Shown: positions 1-10,292 of the stretch, in pieces | Layout of the letters: every line of letters begins with the position of its first letter | How positions within the stretch are numbered: the first letter of the stretch is position 1 | DNA from: Nothophaeocryptopus gaeumannii | Taxonomy: Eukaryota; Ascomycota; Dothideomycetes; Mycosphaerellales; Mycosphaerellaceae | Reading direction: 5' to 3' | DNA: 64,000 nt | Assembly: GCA_031771865.1 (NCBI GenBank) | Contig: JASISA010000022.1 | Location: 1,240,001-1,304,000, forward strand | The notes under the pieces: generated by a model | Databases searched by the model: none | What the model was told of the DNA's origin: nothing | What the model saw: the letters and a program-made list of their open reading frames with translations, nothing else | Translations under genes and position numbers: made by a program

Positions 1-402
1 AGACGCCGTAGAAGTCGGTCTTGTGGTAGCCCTTTCCGGCAGCAAGAACTTCTTTGGCAGCGTAGGGCGAGGCAAAGGAAAGCTCGTTTGGCGCGATCCT
101 TACGATGGGTCCATACTTTTTGTGTGTGTTGATATGATCGATCTCCGTGTGTCCTGACCAGGTGCTCCACACTGAATCATCATCAGCACCTGCTGATCAT
201 GAAGCAATAGCAACAGACCTTTCCAGGCTCGGCTCCCAGAAGCGAGCAGGGGACCTGGGTATTTCCGCAATGGCGAGGCATAACGGTAGTAGAGAAACCT
301 GAGCGCAAAGATCAATGGGACAGCTATAGGCCAAAAGCTTCTCAAGAAGGATAGCGCGGTGGCTATGGCCGATGTGTCTCTATGCAAGTCAATGACGGCC
401 AT
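1..402 (-). CDS. Cytochrome P450, N-terminal part (cut by window edge)
   Basis: This is the start of a microsomal cytochrome P450, a haem monooxygenase anchored in the ER membrane. Exon 1 (402-219) gives 61 residues with one hydrophobic anchor at about residues 18-40. It is followed by the proline-rich hinge KYPGP and the SRAWK segment typical of fungal P450s. Removing a 47-nt GT-AG intron (218-172) continues in frame to WSTWSGHTEIDHINTHKKYG and then PIVRIAPNELSFASP, the conserved beta-1 region, with HKTDFYG near the edge. The rest (I-helix, ExxR, haem-Cys loop) lies outside the window, so substrate and CYP family cannot be assigned. The start is the ATG at 402, the only one ahead of the anchor. 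A pisatin-demethylase/benzoate-hydroxylase-like clan is a guess from the hinge wording. Confidence 0.9.
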
Positions 403-1193
403 GGTTGAAATGGCGATTCGACTTTGATTAGAACGAATTGGAAGAGACGTGCAGAGCCAACACTGTTGTCTTACCTCTCAAATACTCATGAACGGGTTGC
501 GTTGTGAGGACGAGCTCAGGATAACATGTCCCTGCCAGATACCCGGCAGATGTGCTCCGCGCGTTGCCGACAGAATGTCTGCTAATTGTCAAAGTTTGCA
601 AGGGCTCCGGGCTGTCTAGCAGCCAAAATCCGAAGTAACAGTAGGTGAACACGAAAGCGGGCAATGTTGTCGATGTGGCCAAGACCTGTCGTCGGCAGTT
701 GTGACTCTGTGAAAGACACAGCAGACGGCCCTGTTCTGGGGGTTGTGGAGTAGCGCGATCGACTGCTGAGTTGCGAACTGCCGGCGATATGACTGGTGGA
801 CTTGATTCCCGATCCTAGTCTCTTTTCAAGAAGTCAACGGATCGGTCTGCTTGTCAAGACCGTCGGCTCGGCCACGAAACGTCGGCGCCGAAGGAGAGCT
901 GCATCGAAGTGCGCAGTAGTGATATGGGTTCCCTCGCATGCGCTGACGCGTTTACGCAGGAGGCCAGGTGAATGCGGTAGAGGTCCACGGAGGGATGGTG
1001 TCCGAGATCGCCAGACAAGACCTTCTGAGAATCGACAGCAATCGTCGACCCCAAGTATCGTCTGTCTATGCTCGCCCGTTGATGGGTTGAAAACATGGAC
1101 ATCCCTAGAGACAATCAGTGGTTGCGGCTGAAGGATCCGAGATGCCACTCTATGCGGGGCAAGAAACACCGACTTCAGCTGCTTTCGTTATGA
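403..1193. other. Intergenic region, divergent promoter of P450 and NTF2-like gene
   Basis: This 791-bp stretch lies between two divergent starts. Overlapping reading frames of about 85-110 codons occur on both strands (for example 796-1131 and 834-1169). None shows a recognisable domain, and opposite-strand frames cannot both be genes. I treat it as promoter/5' leader sequence. Confidence 0.5.
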
Positions 1194-1748
1194 ATGAAAG
1201 CCCTGCAATCCCATCTCTCGCAGAGTCATCTTACTTCTATGTCTGTGATGGCTTCAGCTACCGTTATGTTGCCAAGCGAAGAGCCACTGCCGTCATCTGG
1301 TAGGCCGAAGGACGTCGACGAGATTTCAGCGCATGTCCTGCGAAAGCTCACTGAGGCGCTGGTAGAAGCGCAAAATACACTCCCGAAACGCGATGCCGAG
1401 GACTTCTTGCTGAAACACATGACACCGGATTGGATCCTGATCAACGAGGACGGTCGAGAATGCGCTCTTCCACCGGTAACGAGCCGACAGCAGCACATCG
1501 AGAATAGTATAGCTCTCAAGAAAGCATGGCCGGACTGGAATTTCGAGATCGTGAATGTCACAGCCGACGTACGCAGAGGCACAGAGGTTGCCATCACATA
1601 CTACACAGGAAGAGCTGTTGGTGGACCGGAAAGCTTCAACTCGCAGCAGGAGATTGTTGGAAGTTGGTTCTGGCGCAAAAGGCCGAGCGATGGGGTGTGG
1701 CAGACTTTCAAGCATGAAGGGCTGAGAGGCGGCCCCAATGTTCCTTGA
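1194..1748 (+). CDS. Small NTF2/SnoaL-like fold protein, function unknown
   Basis: A single-exon protein of 184 residues (169 if the in-frame ATG at 1239 is the start; the first 15 residues look less conserved in style). A helix-rich start (ISAHVLRKLTEALVEAQN) is followed by FLLKHMTPDWILINEDGRE, then KKAWPDWNFEIVNVTADV, and strand-like segments ending in GSWFWRKRPSDGVWQTFKHEG. The order of helices, then DW..IN, then W..FEI strands and a C-terminal W-rich strand resembles the cone-shaped NTF2/SnoaL-like fold, a family of small-molecule-binding or isomerase-like proteins. No catalytic residues can be named. It is divergent from the P450, so an accessory role in the same pathway is possible but unsupported. 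Confidence 0.6.
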   Translation: MKALQSHLSQSHLTSMSVMASATVMLPSEEPLPSSGRPKDVDEISAHVLRKLTEALVEAQNTLPKRDAEDFLLKHMTPDWILINEDGRECALPPVTSRQQHIENSIALKKAWPDWNFEIVNVTADVRRGTEVAITYYTGRAVGGPESFNSQQEIVGSWFWRKRPSDGVWQTFKHEGLRGGPNVP

Positions 1749-2250
1749 CGATAGCAGCTTCGCATATTAACCAGCAGGTACGTACTGGTACGTCGAGTGT
1801 CGGGTGCAGGCTGGCCAGGAGAGTTCGATTCAGAGGATGTTTGAGGCAGATGGAAGAAGATGGAAGACCCACGTCGAGATGTATAACTGAGCAAGAGACA
1901 TCCGTTGGCGTGCAGAAGCTCCCGACCAATCGCAAAGAAGCAGTCGTTTGTGAAGTGGGCAATAGACTGCAATAGTCGGAATACCATGTAAGGAGCAAAG
2001 CGTATCGTCGGGAGCAGCACATATGAGTGCATATAGAGGCAGTGGTATAGTATCGTCCAAGTCATTTATTTCACGTGTTGCTCGTGTCCACTTCGCGATT
2101 ATGGAGGACCGTGCGGCGTTTCTTATGCCCTGCGCGCTTACCTAACGCCCTTCTGCCTACGCGAACTTCGAGACACCCGGATCGACTTCGAGTGCGACAT
2201 TGGCCGTCAACCCAGCTCGATGTCTGTCGCTACTGCATACCACAACGACG
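1749..2250. other. Intergenic region ahead of nbs1
   Basis: About 500 bp between two same-strand genes. It should hold the 3' end of the NTF2-like transcript and the nbs1 promoter/leader. Minus-strand frames here (1601-2065, 1708-2022) have no recognisable content. The nbs1 frame stays open upstream to 2200, but there is no ATG in that stretch. Confidence 0.5.
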
Positions 2251-4785
2251 ATGTGGCTGATCTCCAGCGACGGCAATGTGCTGGGCGGGAAGCGACTATG
2301 GCTTCGGCCAGGCACTAAGCACCTCTTCGGCCGCACTTCGACCAAAGGACCCAACGGCGAGCGAGTCCAATACATCGAGGCGACCTCTGTGAGCCGCAAG
2401 CATTTAATCCTCACTGTCGACAATGTCGCCGCCGGCGACAGCATGCGTCTTCACACGATGTCGACCATCACGGCCACGGACGGGTCCAAAGCGGGGACCT
2501 TCATCGACGGCAAGGAACTGAAGAACGACTCACTCACTCTTGATGGAAAGGTGTTCAACATACGATTGGGGAACAGTGCTGGAGTGCACTTGAAGCTCGA
2601 GTGGCACCCAGTGGTGCTGTCCTTCCATGGCACTTCGAAGACTGCTTTGAAGAAGGGAACTGCACTCACTGCGGAGAGAGAGAAGCTGGAAAAGCTGGAC
2701 ATCAAGATTGCGCCTGAATATTTGCCAGGCGAGACCACACATCTCATCGCTCAGAAGCGGAATACAAGTTCTGGACTGCGGGCCCTACTGCAAGGAAATT
2801 GGCTACTCAGCCCCACCTACGTGGATGCCCTTGCCAAGATCTGCCAAAGGGACGGAGTGGACGAGAATGGAACGCCACGGCCAAGTGAATTGGAGGTTGA
2901 CTTCGATGAAAAATGGCCAAGCGAAGCGATTCACATCTGTCCGTCGGGCTCAGAGCCAACGCCACGACCGGATAGCTGGCTGATACCAAAACCTCAGCGT
3001 GCAGAGATGTTCACTGGCTACACATTCTTGTTCTTCGATCCATCGCAGTTGGAAAACCTCGTACCCGTAATCAATTGTGGCGGCGGTAAAGGTGTTTGCT
3101 ACGATTTCAAGGTGGGCGAGACAACGCCAAAGGAAGTGATCGATTATGTGAAGGAGCTAGCCGGCAAGAAAGACGCAAGTCGGTTCCTGTTGAGTCAAGA
3201 ACCCACACCGGGCGGAATTGTAATAGTGAAGCCCTCAGACAAGGCGGGAGGTCGAACGGACGACCCCGGTAGTATCGAGGTCCTCGGTCAGATTTCCATC
3301 ACTCTGAATCAGAAGATGATTGAACAGCACGATCTACTCGACGTGGTACTTTCTGCCGATGCAAGCATTATGCGCCCTTCATTGCGAGAGGAAGCAGAAA
3401 CTCTAGCTTCTGAGGAGTCGTCTGCACCGCGTCCAACACTACAACCCGAGTCCAGTTCTGTTCCGCCGCCACCTTCATTCCGAGAGCGTGGGCGTGAGCG
3501 TCAAGAGGTCACTATTGCCGATGCACCTCCACAGGATCCAACAGCTTCACGCAAAGATCAGACCGATGCTCGCCCTCAAGGTGCGCCTGAGCAGCAGCCA
3601 GAAGAGCAGCAGCCTACAACGGCCGCCCGCCGAAGACGCCGCTTCGCAACGCACACGACCTTCAAAGGCTTTGACGACTTTGACGACAGCCAGATTGTAC
3701 GTCCAGGGTCACCAGAGCCGGCAACACAACATCGAGAGCCCAGCCAGGTTCCTAGCGTGCAGGGTATGGATGTGGACGAGCCTTTCCAACGTCCAGCAGG
3801 AACACAGCGGAAATCGCAAAAGCGGCCAGCGCCATTAGACGACCTCGAAATTGAGGATGAAGATGCTTTCTACGACCGAATGCTGCCAGGCCAGGCTGCT
3901 TTGAAGCGACGCAGAACCGAAGCACTGGCGAATGGTAAGAAGCCTTTGGAGAAGCCAAAACCAGCACCGGAGCCGGAGCCGGAGCCGGAAACGGAGCCTG
4001 CAAAGAAAGGAGAGAAGGATGCTAAGACTAAGGGCAGAGGCAGGAAAAAGGATCAGCCTGAAGATGATATCAAGACCAAGCTCAAGGCCCGCCGGGCTGC
4101 TGAGGAGGCCGCGAGGATGAAAGAAGAGGAAGACTTGCAAGAGCGAGGCATGAACATTGAGGATGTGCCCGAAGCACCTATCGAAGTCTTCGAACTGCCT
4201 GTCCGTCAAGGCCCACCACCTCGCACTGATAGTGACAACCCAACCTGGGCCGGCCGACCCAACTACAAGAAGTTCAAGCGAAAAGGCCAATCTCGACCAC
4301 CACCAGACGTCGACAGCCAAAATCGTCCAATCGCCATCATCCCTCTGGAAGAAGTCCCAGAGAAAAGCCGCGGCCTTGGCGATGAATACTGGCTCGAACG
4401 CGACAAGGCTAAGTCCAAATGCGGCCGAAAAGGTGTCCAATCCCAGTCTCAGTCTCAACGTGACCAATCCGCAAGGGCCGCCGCGGATGCAATAGAGGAA
4501 GAAGAGGAGCGCACGCGGTTTCGTCGCCGCATAGAACGCAGTCGGCAGGAAGACGCAGACGAAGCTGAGGCTAACGCCATGTTTGATCCGAATGCTTCGG
4601 AAAGTCAGTCGACTCTTGGGTCTCCGATCCTGAAGAGGGCGCGGGCCACGAAGAGGCCAGCGAGTACTCAGCTGAGTGGACCTGCTGCGAAGAGGACAAA
4701 GGGGCAGAGCACGCTGAGGACTTCGACCACGTATAATGAGGATCAGGACGATGATCCGAGGGCTTTCAGGAGAAAGAGGAGATGA
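2251..4785 (+). CDS. nbs1: Nbs1/nibrin, MRN complex subunit
   Basis: An 844-residue single-exon homologue of Nbs1 (Xrs2 in yeast), the regulatory subunit of the Mre11-Rad50-Nbs1 complex that senses DNA double-strand breaks and activates Tel1/ATM in the nucleus. The N-terminus is an FHA domain: MWLISSDGNVLGGKRLWLRP, then LFGRTS and the phosphopeptide-loop wording SVSRKHL (about residues 1-110). BRCT-like sequence follows (about 115-330; TTHLIAQKRNTSSG..ALLQGNWLLSPTYVDA). The long middle is polar and charged. Near residue 671 NYKKFKRKG fits the Mre11-binding NFKxFxK motif. The C-terminal DDPRAFRRKRR, after an acidic run, fits the Tel1-binding tail. The start at 2251 is chosen because MWLI begins the FHA strand; the frame upstream has no other ATG. 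The identification rests on domain order plus both short motifs. Confidence 0.92.
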   Translation: MWLISSDGNVLGGKRLWLRPGTKHLFGRTSTKGPNGERVQYIEATSVSRKHLILTVDNVAAGDSMRLHTMSTITATDGSKAGTFIDGKELKNDSLTLDGKVFNIRLGNSAGVHLKLEWHPVVLSFHGTSKTALKKGTALTAEREKLEKLDIKIAPEYLPGETTHLIAQKRNTSSGLRALLQGNWLLSPTYVDALAKICQRDGVDENGTPRPSELEVDFDEKWPSEAIHICPSGSEPTPRPDSWLIPKPQRAEMFTGYTFLFFDPSQLENLVPVINCGGGKGVCYDFKVGETTPKEVIDYVKELAGKKDASRFLLSQEPTPGGIVIVKPSDKAGGRTDDPGSIEVLGQISITLNQKMIEQHDLLDVVLSADASIMRPSLREEAETLASEESSAPRPTLQPESSSVPPPPSFRERGRERQEVTIADAPPQDPTASRKDQTDARPQGAPEQQPEEQQPTTAARRRRRFATHTTFKGFDDFDDSQIVRPGSPEPATQHREPSQVPSVQGMDVDEPFQRPAGTQRKSQKRPAPLDDLEIEDEDAFYDRMLPGQAALKRRRTEALANGKKPLEKPKPAPEPEPEPETEPAKKGEKDAKTKGRGRKKDQPEDDIKTKLKARRAAEEAARMKEEEDLQERGMNIEDVPEAPIEVFELPVRQGPPPRTDSDNPTWAGRPNYKKFKRKGQSRPPPDVDSQNRPIAIIPLEEVPEKSRGLGDEYWLERDKAKSKCGRKGVQSQSQSQRDQSARAAADAIEEEEERTRFRRRIERSRQEDADEAEANAMFDPNASESQSTLGSPILKRARATKRPASTQLSGPAAKRTKGQSTLRTSTTYNEDQDDDPRAFRRKRR

Positions 4786-5334
4786 GTGGGTAGGGGCGGG
4801 TTTGCGCTTCTGAAGGTGATGATGCAAAGATGGCTTCAGACTGCGGTTATGCATATATGTACAGGAAGGCATTTTTACTTCACAGCATTTGATAGCGATT
4901 CAGCGGCATAACAATACCAGACCTACCTTGTCAAACAAGAGTTGCTCCAAGTCCGAACAAAGACTTTCACACCGGTAAGAGCATTCCAGTACGATGAGTG
5001 TGTGGAGAAATAAGGAGACCTAATTCAAGTACAGTACATTCGCATTTTCATAAGCTATGATACAGTCGCAGTCACAGAGCAGAAAGGCTCAGTCGGGGTA
5101 TCTCGCTGCCTGAAAGCAATGAAAACACCATCTCCTAGTAGCGCCTTCCCTTTCCCATATCTTCAGAGCAAAGCCATCTTGCGCGTTCCGTGGTGAACGC
5201 GTCTTCGTCGGGATTATCATACTTGGGAGCCATGTAGTAACTCGTGGCAAAGAGAAGCCAGCCCCGCATGCCGTGTATTGGATAGCACGATGCAGGCAGG
5301 TGGAAAACGTAGACTTCGGTGGAGTATGATGCTC
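4786..5334. other. Convergent 3' intergenic region
   Basis: About 550 bp between the stop codons of nbs1 (+) and the EVE-domain gene (-). No gene-like frame is seen. It should hold both 3' UTRs and polyadenylation signals, which I cannot place reliably. Confidence 0.5.
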
Positions 5335-7205
5335 TTACTCCTCGCCGATGGTCGCCATGGCGGCATTCTCGGCGGCATTTTCAGCGGCAACCGAGGAAGG
5401 TGGCTGAGCGCTGGTGGCGCGAGCCTGTTGGCTCTTGCTACGAGCGCGACCACCTGGAGGAGCGAGACTGCCAGCGCGAGAGACTGGGCGCGAACTGGGT
5501 TTGGCAGATGCACCGCGCGTGACGGAAGGAGCACGAGAGCCGCGCGAGGTTGGGCGAGAAGACGCAACTGCGGTTGCGGAGGTGTCAGCTGGGAAGAGGG
5601 TGTCGGTGGTTGGAACATCAGGCTCGGTCGTCATCATCACAGCTGTGGGAGCGCCAGTGGGCAAGGTGGGCAGATCTGGCTCGTTGGTGTCTTCCATCTC
5701 GACATCGCCGTTGACGTGCTCAGTGATGGCGGTGATGGCGGTCTCCTCAAGGACAGCGTCGCCGTTGATGCCATCGGATGGCTCCTCGGTCTTCTCAGCG
5801 CTAGCGAGTGCATCGTCGTCATCGTCGAGCAGGCTGTTGATGAACCCCCACTGAGCCTCAGACACCTTCGAAACACTCAGGCGGGCAGCCGTGAACTCCT
5901 GCAGCTTGGCGAGCTTCCCATTCTTGTACTGCATTAGCTCTTCACGGTAGATGGGCTTGCTGAATTTCTTCCGAAACTCGACGTGAACGACGACCCAACG
6001 ATCGCGTAATTTTTCGTTGGAAACGTAGTATGGGCTATTCTCATCCCAAGCTGTCTGATCCGGCTCTTGCTCCTTCATCACTTCCATGATACCGACAATG
6101 CCAGGCTTCTTCCCGCCACTAGCGTAGAAGAAGGCCAGGTCGCCCTGCTTCATCTGGCGCAAGTTCTTGGCTGCGCTAGGGTTGCGGACGCCATCCCATG
6201 GCTCTGGCACGTCCTTCGATTTCAGGTCATCAATGGTGAACTTGGTGTTGACCACACTACCATTTGAAGTCTTCTCGTCGTGACCATCTTGCTCAGCCTT
6301 CATCAACCAGAAGTTCTTGCCGGAGGACGACTCTGGTCCCTCGAGCGGCTCGTCTGCCTCGATGTCGTCTTCAATCTGTGATTTGGCCTTGTGTTTAGCG
6401 CCTGTGCTCTTGTTCGTCGCAAGAGCATTGCGCTTACTGGTGGTTGCTGGTGGTTCCTCCTCGTCCTCATCGACCGCATCTTGCAGCTCTTCCTCTAACT
6501 GCTCAGCGATGTTCTCATCGTCGGCGGCGATCTTGGTAGTCTCGCCGCCCTTCGGAGGTCGGCCTCGCTTCTTCGGTGGTGGTGCCTGCTCGTCTTCATT
6601 CTCATCCTCTTCTGGAACCGCGACCTCAGCCTTGACCTTGGCCGGTCGGCCACGCTTCTTCGGTGGCTCTTCAGAAACGGTGTCTTTTGCTGGTCGTGCT
6701 CGCTTCTTGCCGGTGGCAGCGGGCTTAGCAGTAGACTTCGCAGTAGACCGAGGAGCCTTGGCATTCACATTGGCTGGTTTAGCAGGCGGGCGGCCGCGAC
6801 CACGCTTGGGTGCTTCGACAGGCTCGTCTTCCTCCTCCTCATCATCGTCCTCGGCGGGGGCGTTCTTTGGTGGTCGGCCGCGGCGCTTCTGAGTTGGCTT
6901 GTTGTTAGTAATTGCTGGAGCCGTGCGCGGGTTATACTGTACAGTAGCTGCCAGATGTTAGCTATGAGATTTCACCTTGGATACGCGTTTTGCTCACATG
7001 GGACCAGTTTCTTGGCGGGCTTTCTGTTGGTCTCGGTGGATGGGAAGCTCGTGTCGGTTGGAACAGATTTGCGAGTTGGACGTGTGGCGGCAGCTGTGCT
7101 CTCATACTCCTTGCCGTGAGCAGTGAAGGTCTCTGGCGCAGCTCTGCCGGTCGAACGCGTTGCGCCTGTGGATGGCGTGGCGATGCCCTTCTTCTTGGGC
7201 GGCAT
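5335..7205 (-). CDS. AT-hook / EVE-domain nuclear protein
   Basis: A 606-residue protein from two exons (7205-6998 and 6947-5335; 50-nt intron with GTGAGC donor and GCTAACATCTGGCAG acceptor). After the first 70 residues come four AT-hook-type motifs with the RGRP core (QKRRGRPPK, KRGRGRPPA, KKRGRPAK, KKRGRPPK), then acidic stretches. A complete EVE domain spans about residues 281-450: NFWLMKAEQ, VPEPWDGVRNPSAAKNLRQM, GDLAFFYASGGKKPGIVGIMEV, and DRWVVVHVEF ending in SEAQWGFINSL. EVE domains have a PUA-like fold related to YTH and bind modified bases; the animal relative is thymocyte nuclear protein 1. AT-hooks bind the minor groove of AT-rich DNA. A chromatin or modified-DNA reader is inferred, not shown. 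The C-terminal 150 residues are low complexity (PTSRGSRAPSVTRG...). Confidence 0.88.
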
Positions 7206-8522
7206 GGTGATCGCGTTCACGATATGGTCGGTGTGTGGGTGCGCAATGTTTTGCGATACAATGCGAGAGGGTGGAAGGTCGGAGTACAGGTGAGGGTGTG
7301 GATGTTTAGAGGTCGGTGGATGGAACGACGCGCCGCGAAGTCGACGACTTGAAGCTCTCACTCAGGCACCAGATGTGACCGTGCACAAGGCTTCAATATC
7401 AACCCCTGCGATATCAGCAACAATGATTGACTGTGAAGGGCTGGAATATCGTTCTTGAAGAGCGAGTTGCACGTGAAAAGTCAATGGCGGCAATTTCAAG
7501 TCGTTTTGACCGGTCGTACTTGCCGCTCTTTCTTCACTTCATCAATCTTCTTGCATGCACTTGCACCTTCCACAAAAGGCGCCCGCACAATCACATGCAA
7601 GAGAGTGATCCGCTGGTGAAGGCCTTTGCGTTCCATCGAGTTCCATCAACACGCTCGAGGAAAAGTAACAAGGATTGCTGCCGGCCTCACGACGGGCGTG
7701 TACTTTCAAATGTCGCTGGCCGCGACGACAGCAGCTTGAAAACTTGTCTCCTCCTAGAGAACGAGAGGAATCAAGTTCATCTCCCAATCTCAAATTTCAC
7801 GCAGTCCTCTGCTGCTGGTACCATCACGTTTATTAGTATGTTCAAATGTCACACGCAGAAAGAGAGGCCATTGGGACAAAAAGAGACCTGATCAGGGAAC
7901 AGATCGGCTATGCACCCAGTCAATGACGACGGGAGGCAGTGCAAGCGAGTGATTTGGCCTCTCACTCCGACTCGCTCTTTCAACGAAATGTCGCCCACAA
8001 AGGCTGCTGCGGTCGATACAAGCCTCGTTTACACACTCTCCCTTGCTTCACATTTCTACCAAATTCGCGATTAGCTGGTCACTTGCCCACAGCCGCGGCG
8101 ACAGCTCAGGGCATGGGTTCGCTGCCGACCGGGCTTGCGGGCGTCTCGGGCGTATGTGATTTCGTAAATCGCAACAGCTGCCGCAGCTCTCGGCCTCCCG
8201 ATGAGGCGCCATCTCGCTGGAGGTGGAGTGCCTGAGACCAGACCTGAATCTGCTGACCGTACATGTGCATTCCAAAGCCACCCAATTCAGCTTGCGAAGA
8301 ACCGAAATTTGCACTGCTCCAAAGTCGGCCGACGGCTCACTCGCAAGGATGAATAGAGTACATAGGCAACGAAGTTCCAAGTCCCTGTTTCGCAAGTTGG
8401 CGCAGCAGCATCTCAACAGTGGTTGAAACGGACTTGGGAGCCATTAAGCTTTGCTTTCCACGTAGGGACATGACGACGCCGATAATAAAAGTTGTTGACT
8501 GCCTCATTATCACTACAGCAGT
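7206..8522. other. Divergent promoter region, no gene seen
   Basis: This 1.3-kb stretch separates the divergent EVE-domain gene and the IQM-like gene. Short frames on both strands (7427-7891, 7939-8235, 8048-8416) show no domain, signal peptide or convincing splice continuation. I take it as two promoters and leaders. Confidence 0.45.
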
Positions 8523-10292
8523 ATGGAGCCTGAAGGTCATCTCACACCAAGAAGCACGGCCACGCGGCCGCGTGCGCTGTCTCGCAAAGAATACTTCGAC
8601 GCACTGAGTATTCCCTCCAGCGAGCAGCTCCGGCTTATATCCGATATTCAGATTGCGAGGGAACATGAAATCGACAGCAAATACCATCACCAGCACACGG
8701 CCGAGGAGCACGATGCGGCGAAGCTGATACAACGAGCTTATCGTGGGCATCGCGAAAGACGGCAGCTCAACGGACTCACTCTGGATCCATCATCAAGATG
8801 GGTAGAACTCATAAAAGAATGGAAATATCGCAGCGCTACCGCACCGCACTATTCCGGCGCAGTATCTCCTCAGCGTTCTGGCCCAACACGCGATCGCTCA
8901 GATACCGCGAGAACCCACTGGCGCAGAGCATACGAGATTGCGGAATATGCAGGTGCCGGTGAAAGTAAAACTTCACTGGACCTTGCTTCACCAACGGACT
9001 CATTCTCGTCAAAAACAAGCAGATGGTCGAGATCGCGATTCAATGCTGCTCAGGATGTACCGAGTACGATGCTGCTAGATCTTCGATACTTTCTGGAGAT
9101 GGTTGACCAAAAGCATCGTTATGGCTCGAACCTGCAAGTGTATCACGAAGAATGGCAACGTTCGAAGACCAATCAGAACTTCTTCCAGTGGCTCGACTAT
9201 GGAGATGGCCGCGATACCGATCTTACCATGTGTCCGCGAGAGAAGCTGGAGAAGGAAAGGATTCGATATCTCTCGAAGGAGGAGAGGAAAGATTACCTAG
9301 TCGAGCCTGACTCCGAAGGACTTTTGCGATGGACAAAAAATGGCGCGCTGATTACAACATCTGTGGAACAATATCAGGATTCAATGCGAGGGATCGTTCC
9401 CAAGGGCTCTGACGAGCCTACTTTCAACGACGAGGATATCAAACGCCAAGTCTCCGCCGACGTCTCCTTCTCTTCGAGATTGGCCACAGTCGGTGGCCTG
9501 TGCAAAGACGCCGTCACCTCTCCTGACCCAAACGACTTTGATGACCATGCTTCATCAAGCAGCAGCCACAGCAGCTCTTCCGACTCGCCTACAACTCCTG
9601 GAGCCACGGGCAACGACCGTCCAACTGCCACCGCACCAAACCGAAATCCCGCACCCACACCCGCCAAAAAGAAACCGAGATTCCACGTCTCGCCCGCCGC
9701 GATCCTCAACCACCTCCTCCGCGCCTCCGTTCGCCCCGGGACCTGGATCTACGTAGCCGACACCATAGGACGTCTGTACGTGGGCATAAAATCTTCCGGA
9801 GCATTTCAACACGCCTCTTTCCTCTCCGGCGCCCGCATCTCCTCCGCTGGGATAATAGGGATCGAGAACGGCAAATTGACATATCTCTCGCCCTTGAGCG
9901 GACATTACCGCCCGACGACGAAGAGTTTCAAGAGATTTGTGGAAAGTCTGCGAGTTCAAGGGGTCGATATGTCAAGTTTGAGGGTTAGTAAAGCATACCA
10001 AATCCTCCTAGGTATGGAATATTATGGTGGAACAAAGAAGGGTGTCAGAAAGATTCTTCATCCTGAGAAAGGGCACAAGAGGGAGAAGGCGTGGAGAGAG
10101 GTACAGAGGAAGAATGAGTTGTTGCATCCACTTACGTTACCTGGTGGGGGAGAGATGGGTGCTGTGGATACTATTGAGAGGAACTGGAAGGTGAGGGCGG
10201 AGGAGAAGGATCGGCGAGGTTTGGCGAAGTTGATGGATGATCTGAATGTTCGGAGGAAGAGTCGGGACGGGAGAAGCCCTGGTAAAGAGTGA
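8523..10292 (+). CDS. IQM-like calmodulin-binding protein
   Basis: A 589-residue single-exon protein. An IQ motif lies at about residues 66-80 (AKLIQRAYRGHRERR), the standard calmodulin-binding form IQxxxRGxxxR. From about residue 184 the sequence follows the layout of the plant IQM family: RYFLEMVDQKHRYGSNLQVY, then FFQWLDYGDG, CPREKLEKERIRYLSKEER, and, after a variable Ser-rich insert, TWIYVADTIGRLYVG, GAFQHASFLSGA and LSPLSGHYRPT. These match IQM landmarks (LDxGDG, the CPR..L segment, LYVG..K.G.FQHSSF, SGHY.P) in the same order. In plants IQM proteins link calcium signalling to stress responses; the fungal role is unknown. The start is the first ATG, closely preceded by a stop-rich leader. 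Ser/Pro-rich residues about 340-385 look disordered. Confidence 0.85.
   Translation: MEPEGHLTPRSTATRPRALSRKEYFDALSIPSSEQLRLISDIQIAREHEIDSKYHHQHTAEEHDAAKLIQRAYRGHRERRQLNGLTLDPSSRWVELIKEWKYRSATAPHYSGAVSPQRSGPTRDRSDTARTHWRRAYEIAEYAGAGESKTSLDLASPTDSFSSKTSRWSRSRFNAAQDVPSTMLLDLRYFLEMVDQKHRYGSNLQVYHEEWQRSKTNQNFFQWLDYGDGRDTDLTMCPREKLEKERIRYLSKEERKDYLVEPDSEGLLRWTKNGALITTSVEQYQDSMRGIVPKGSDEPTFNDEDIKRQVSADVSFSSRLATVGGLCKDAVTSPDPNDFDDHASSSSSHSSSSDSPTTPGATGNDRPTATAPNRNPAPTPAKKKPRFHVSPAAILNHLLRASVRPGTWIYVADTIGRLYVGIKSSGAFQHASFLSGARISSAGIIGIENGKLTYLSPLSGHYRPTTKSFKRFVESLRVQGVDMSSLRVSKAYQILLGMEYYGGTKKGVRKILHPEKGHKREKAWREVQRKNELLHPLTLPGGGEMGAVDTIERNWKVRAEEKDRRGLAKLMDDLNVRRKSRDGRSPGKE

Noticed and set aside
796..1169. 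Overlapping frames on both strands in the P450 promoter
   Set aside because: No domain, and they exclude each other; treated as non-coding.
1..1748. Secondary-metabolite gene cluster beginning with the P450
   Set aside because: Only one P450 end is visible and its right neighbours are a small NTF2-like protein and DNA-repair genes; no synthase is present.
3835..4872. A 345-codon minus-strand frame
   Set aside because: It lies antisense to nbs1; its Leu/Arg-rich text mirrors the Glu/Pro/Lys-rich codons of the real gene.
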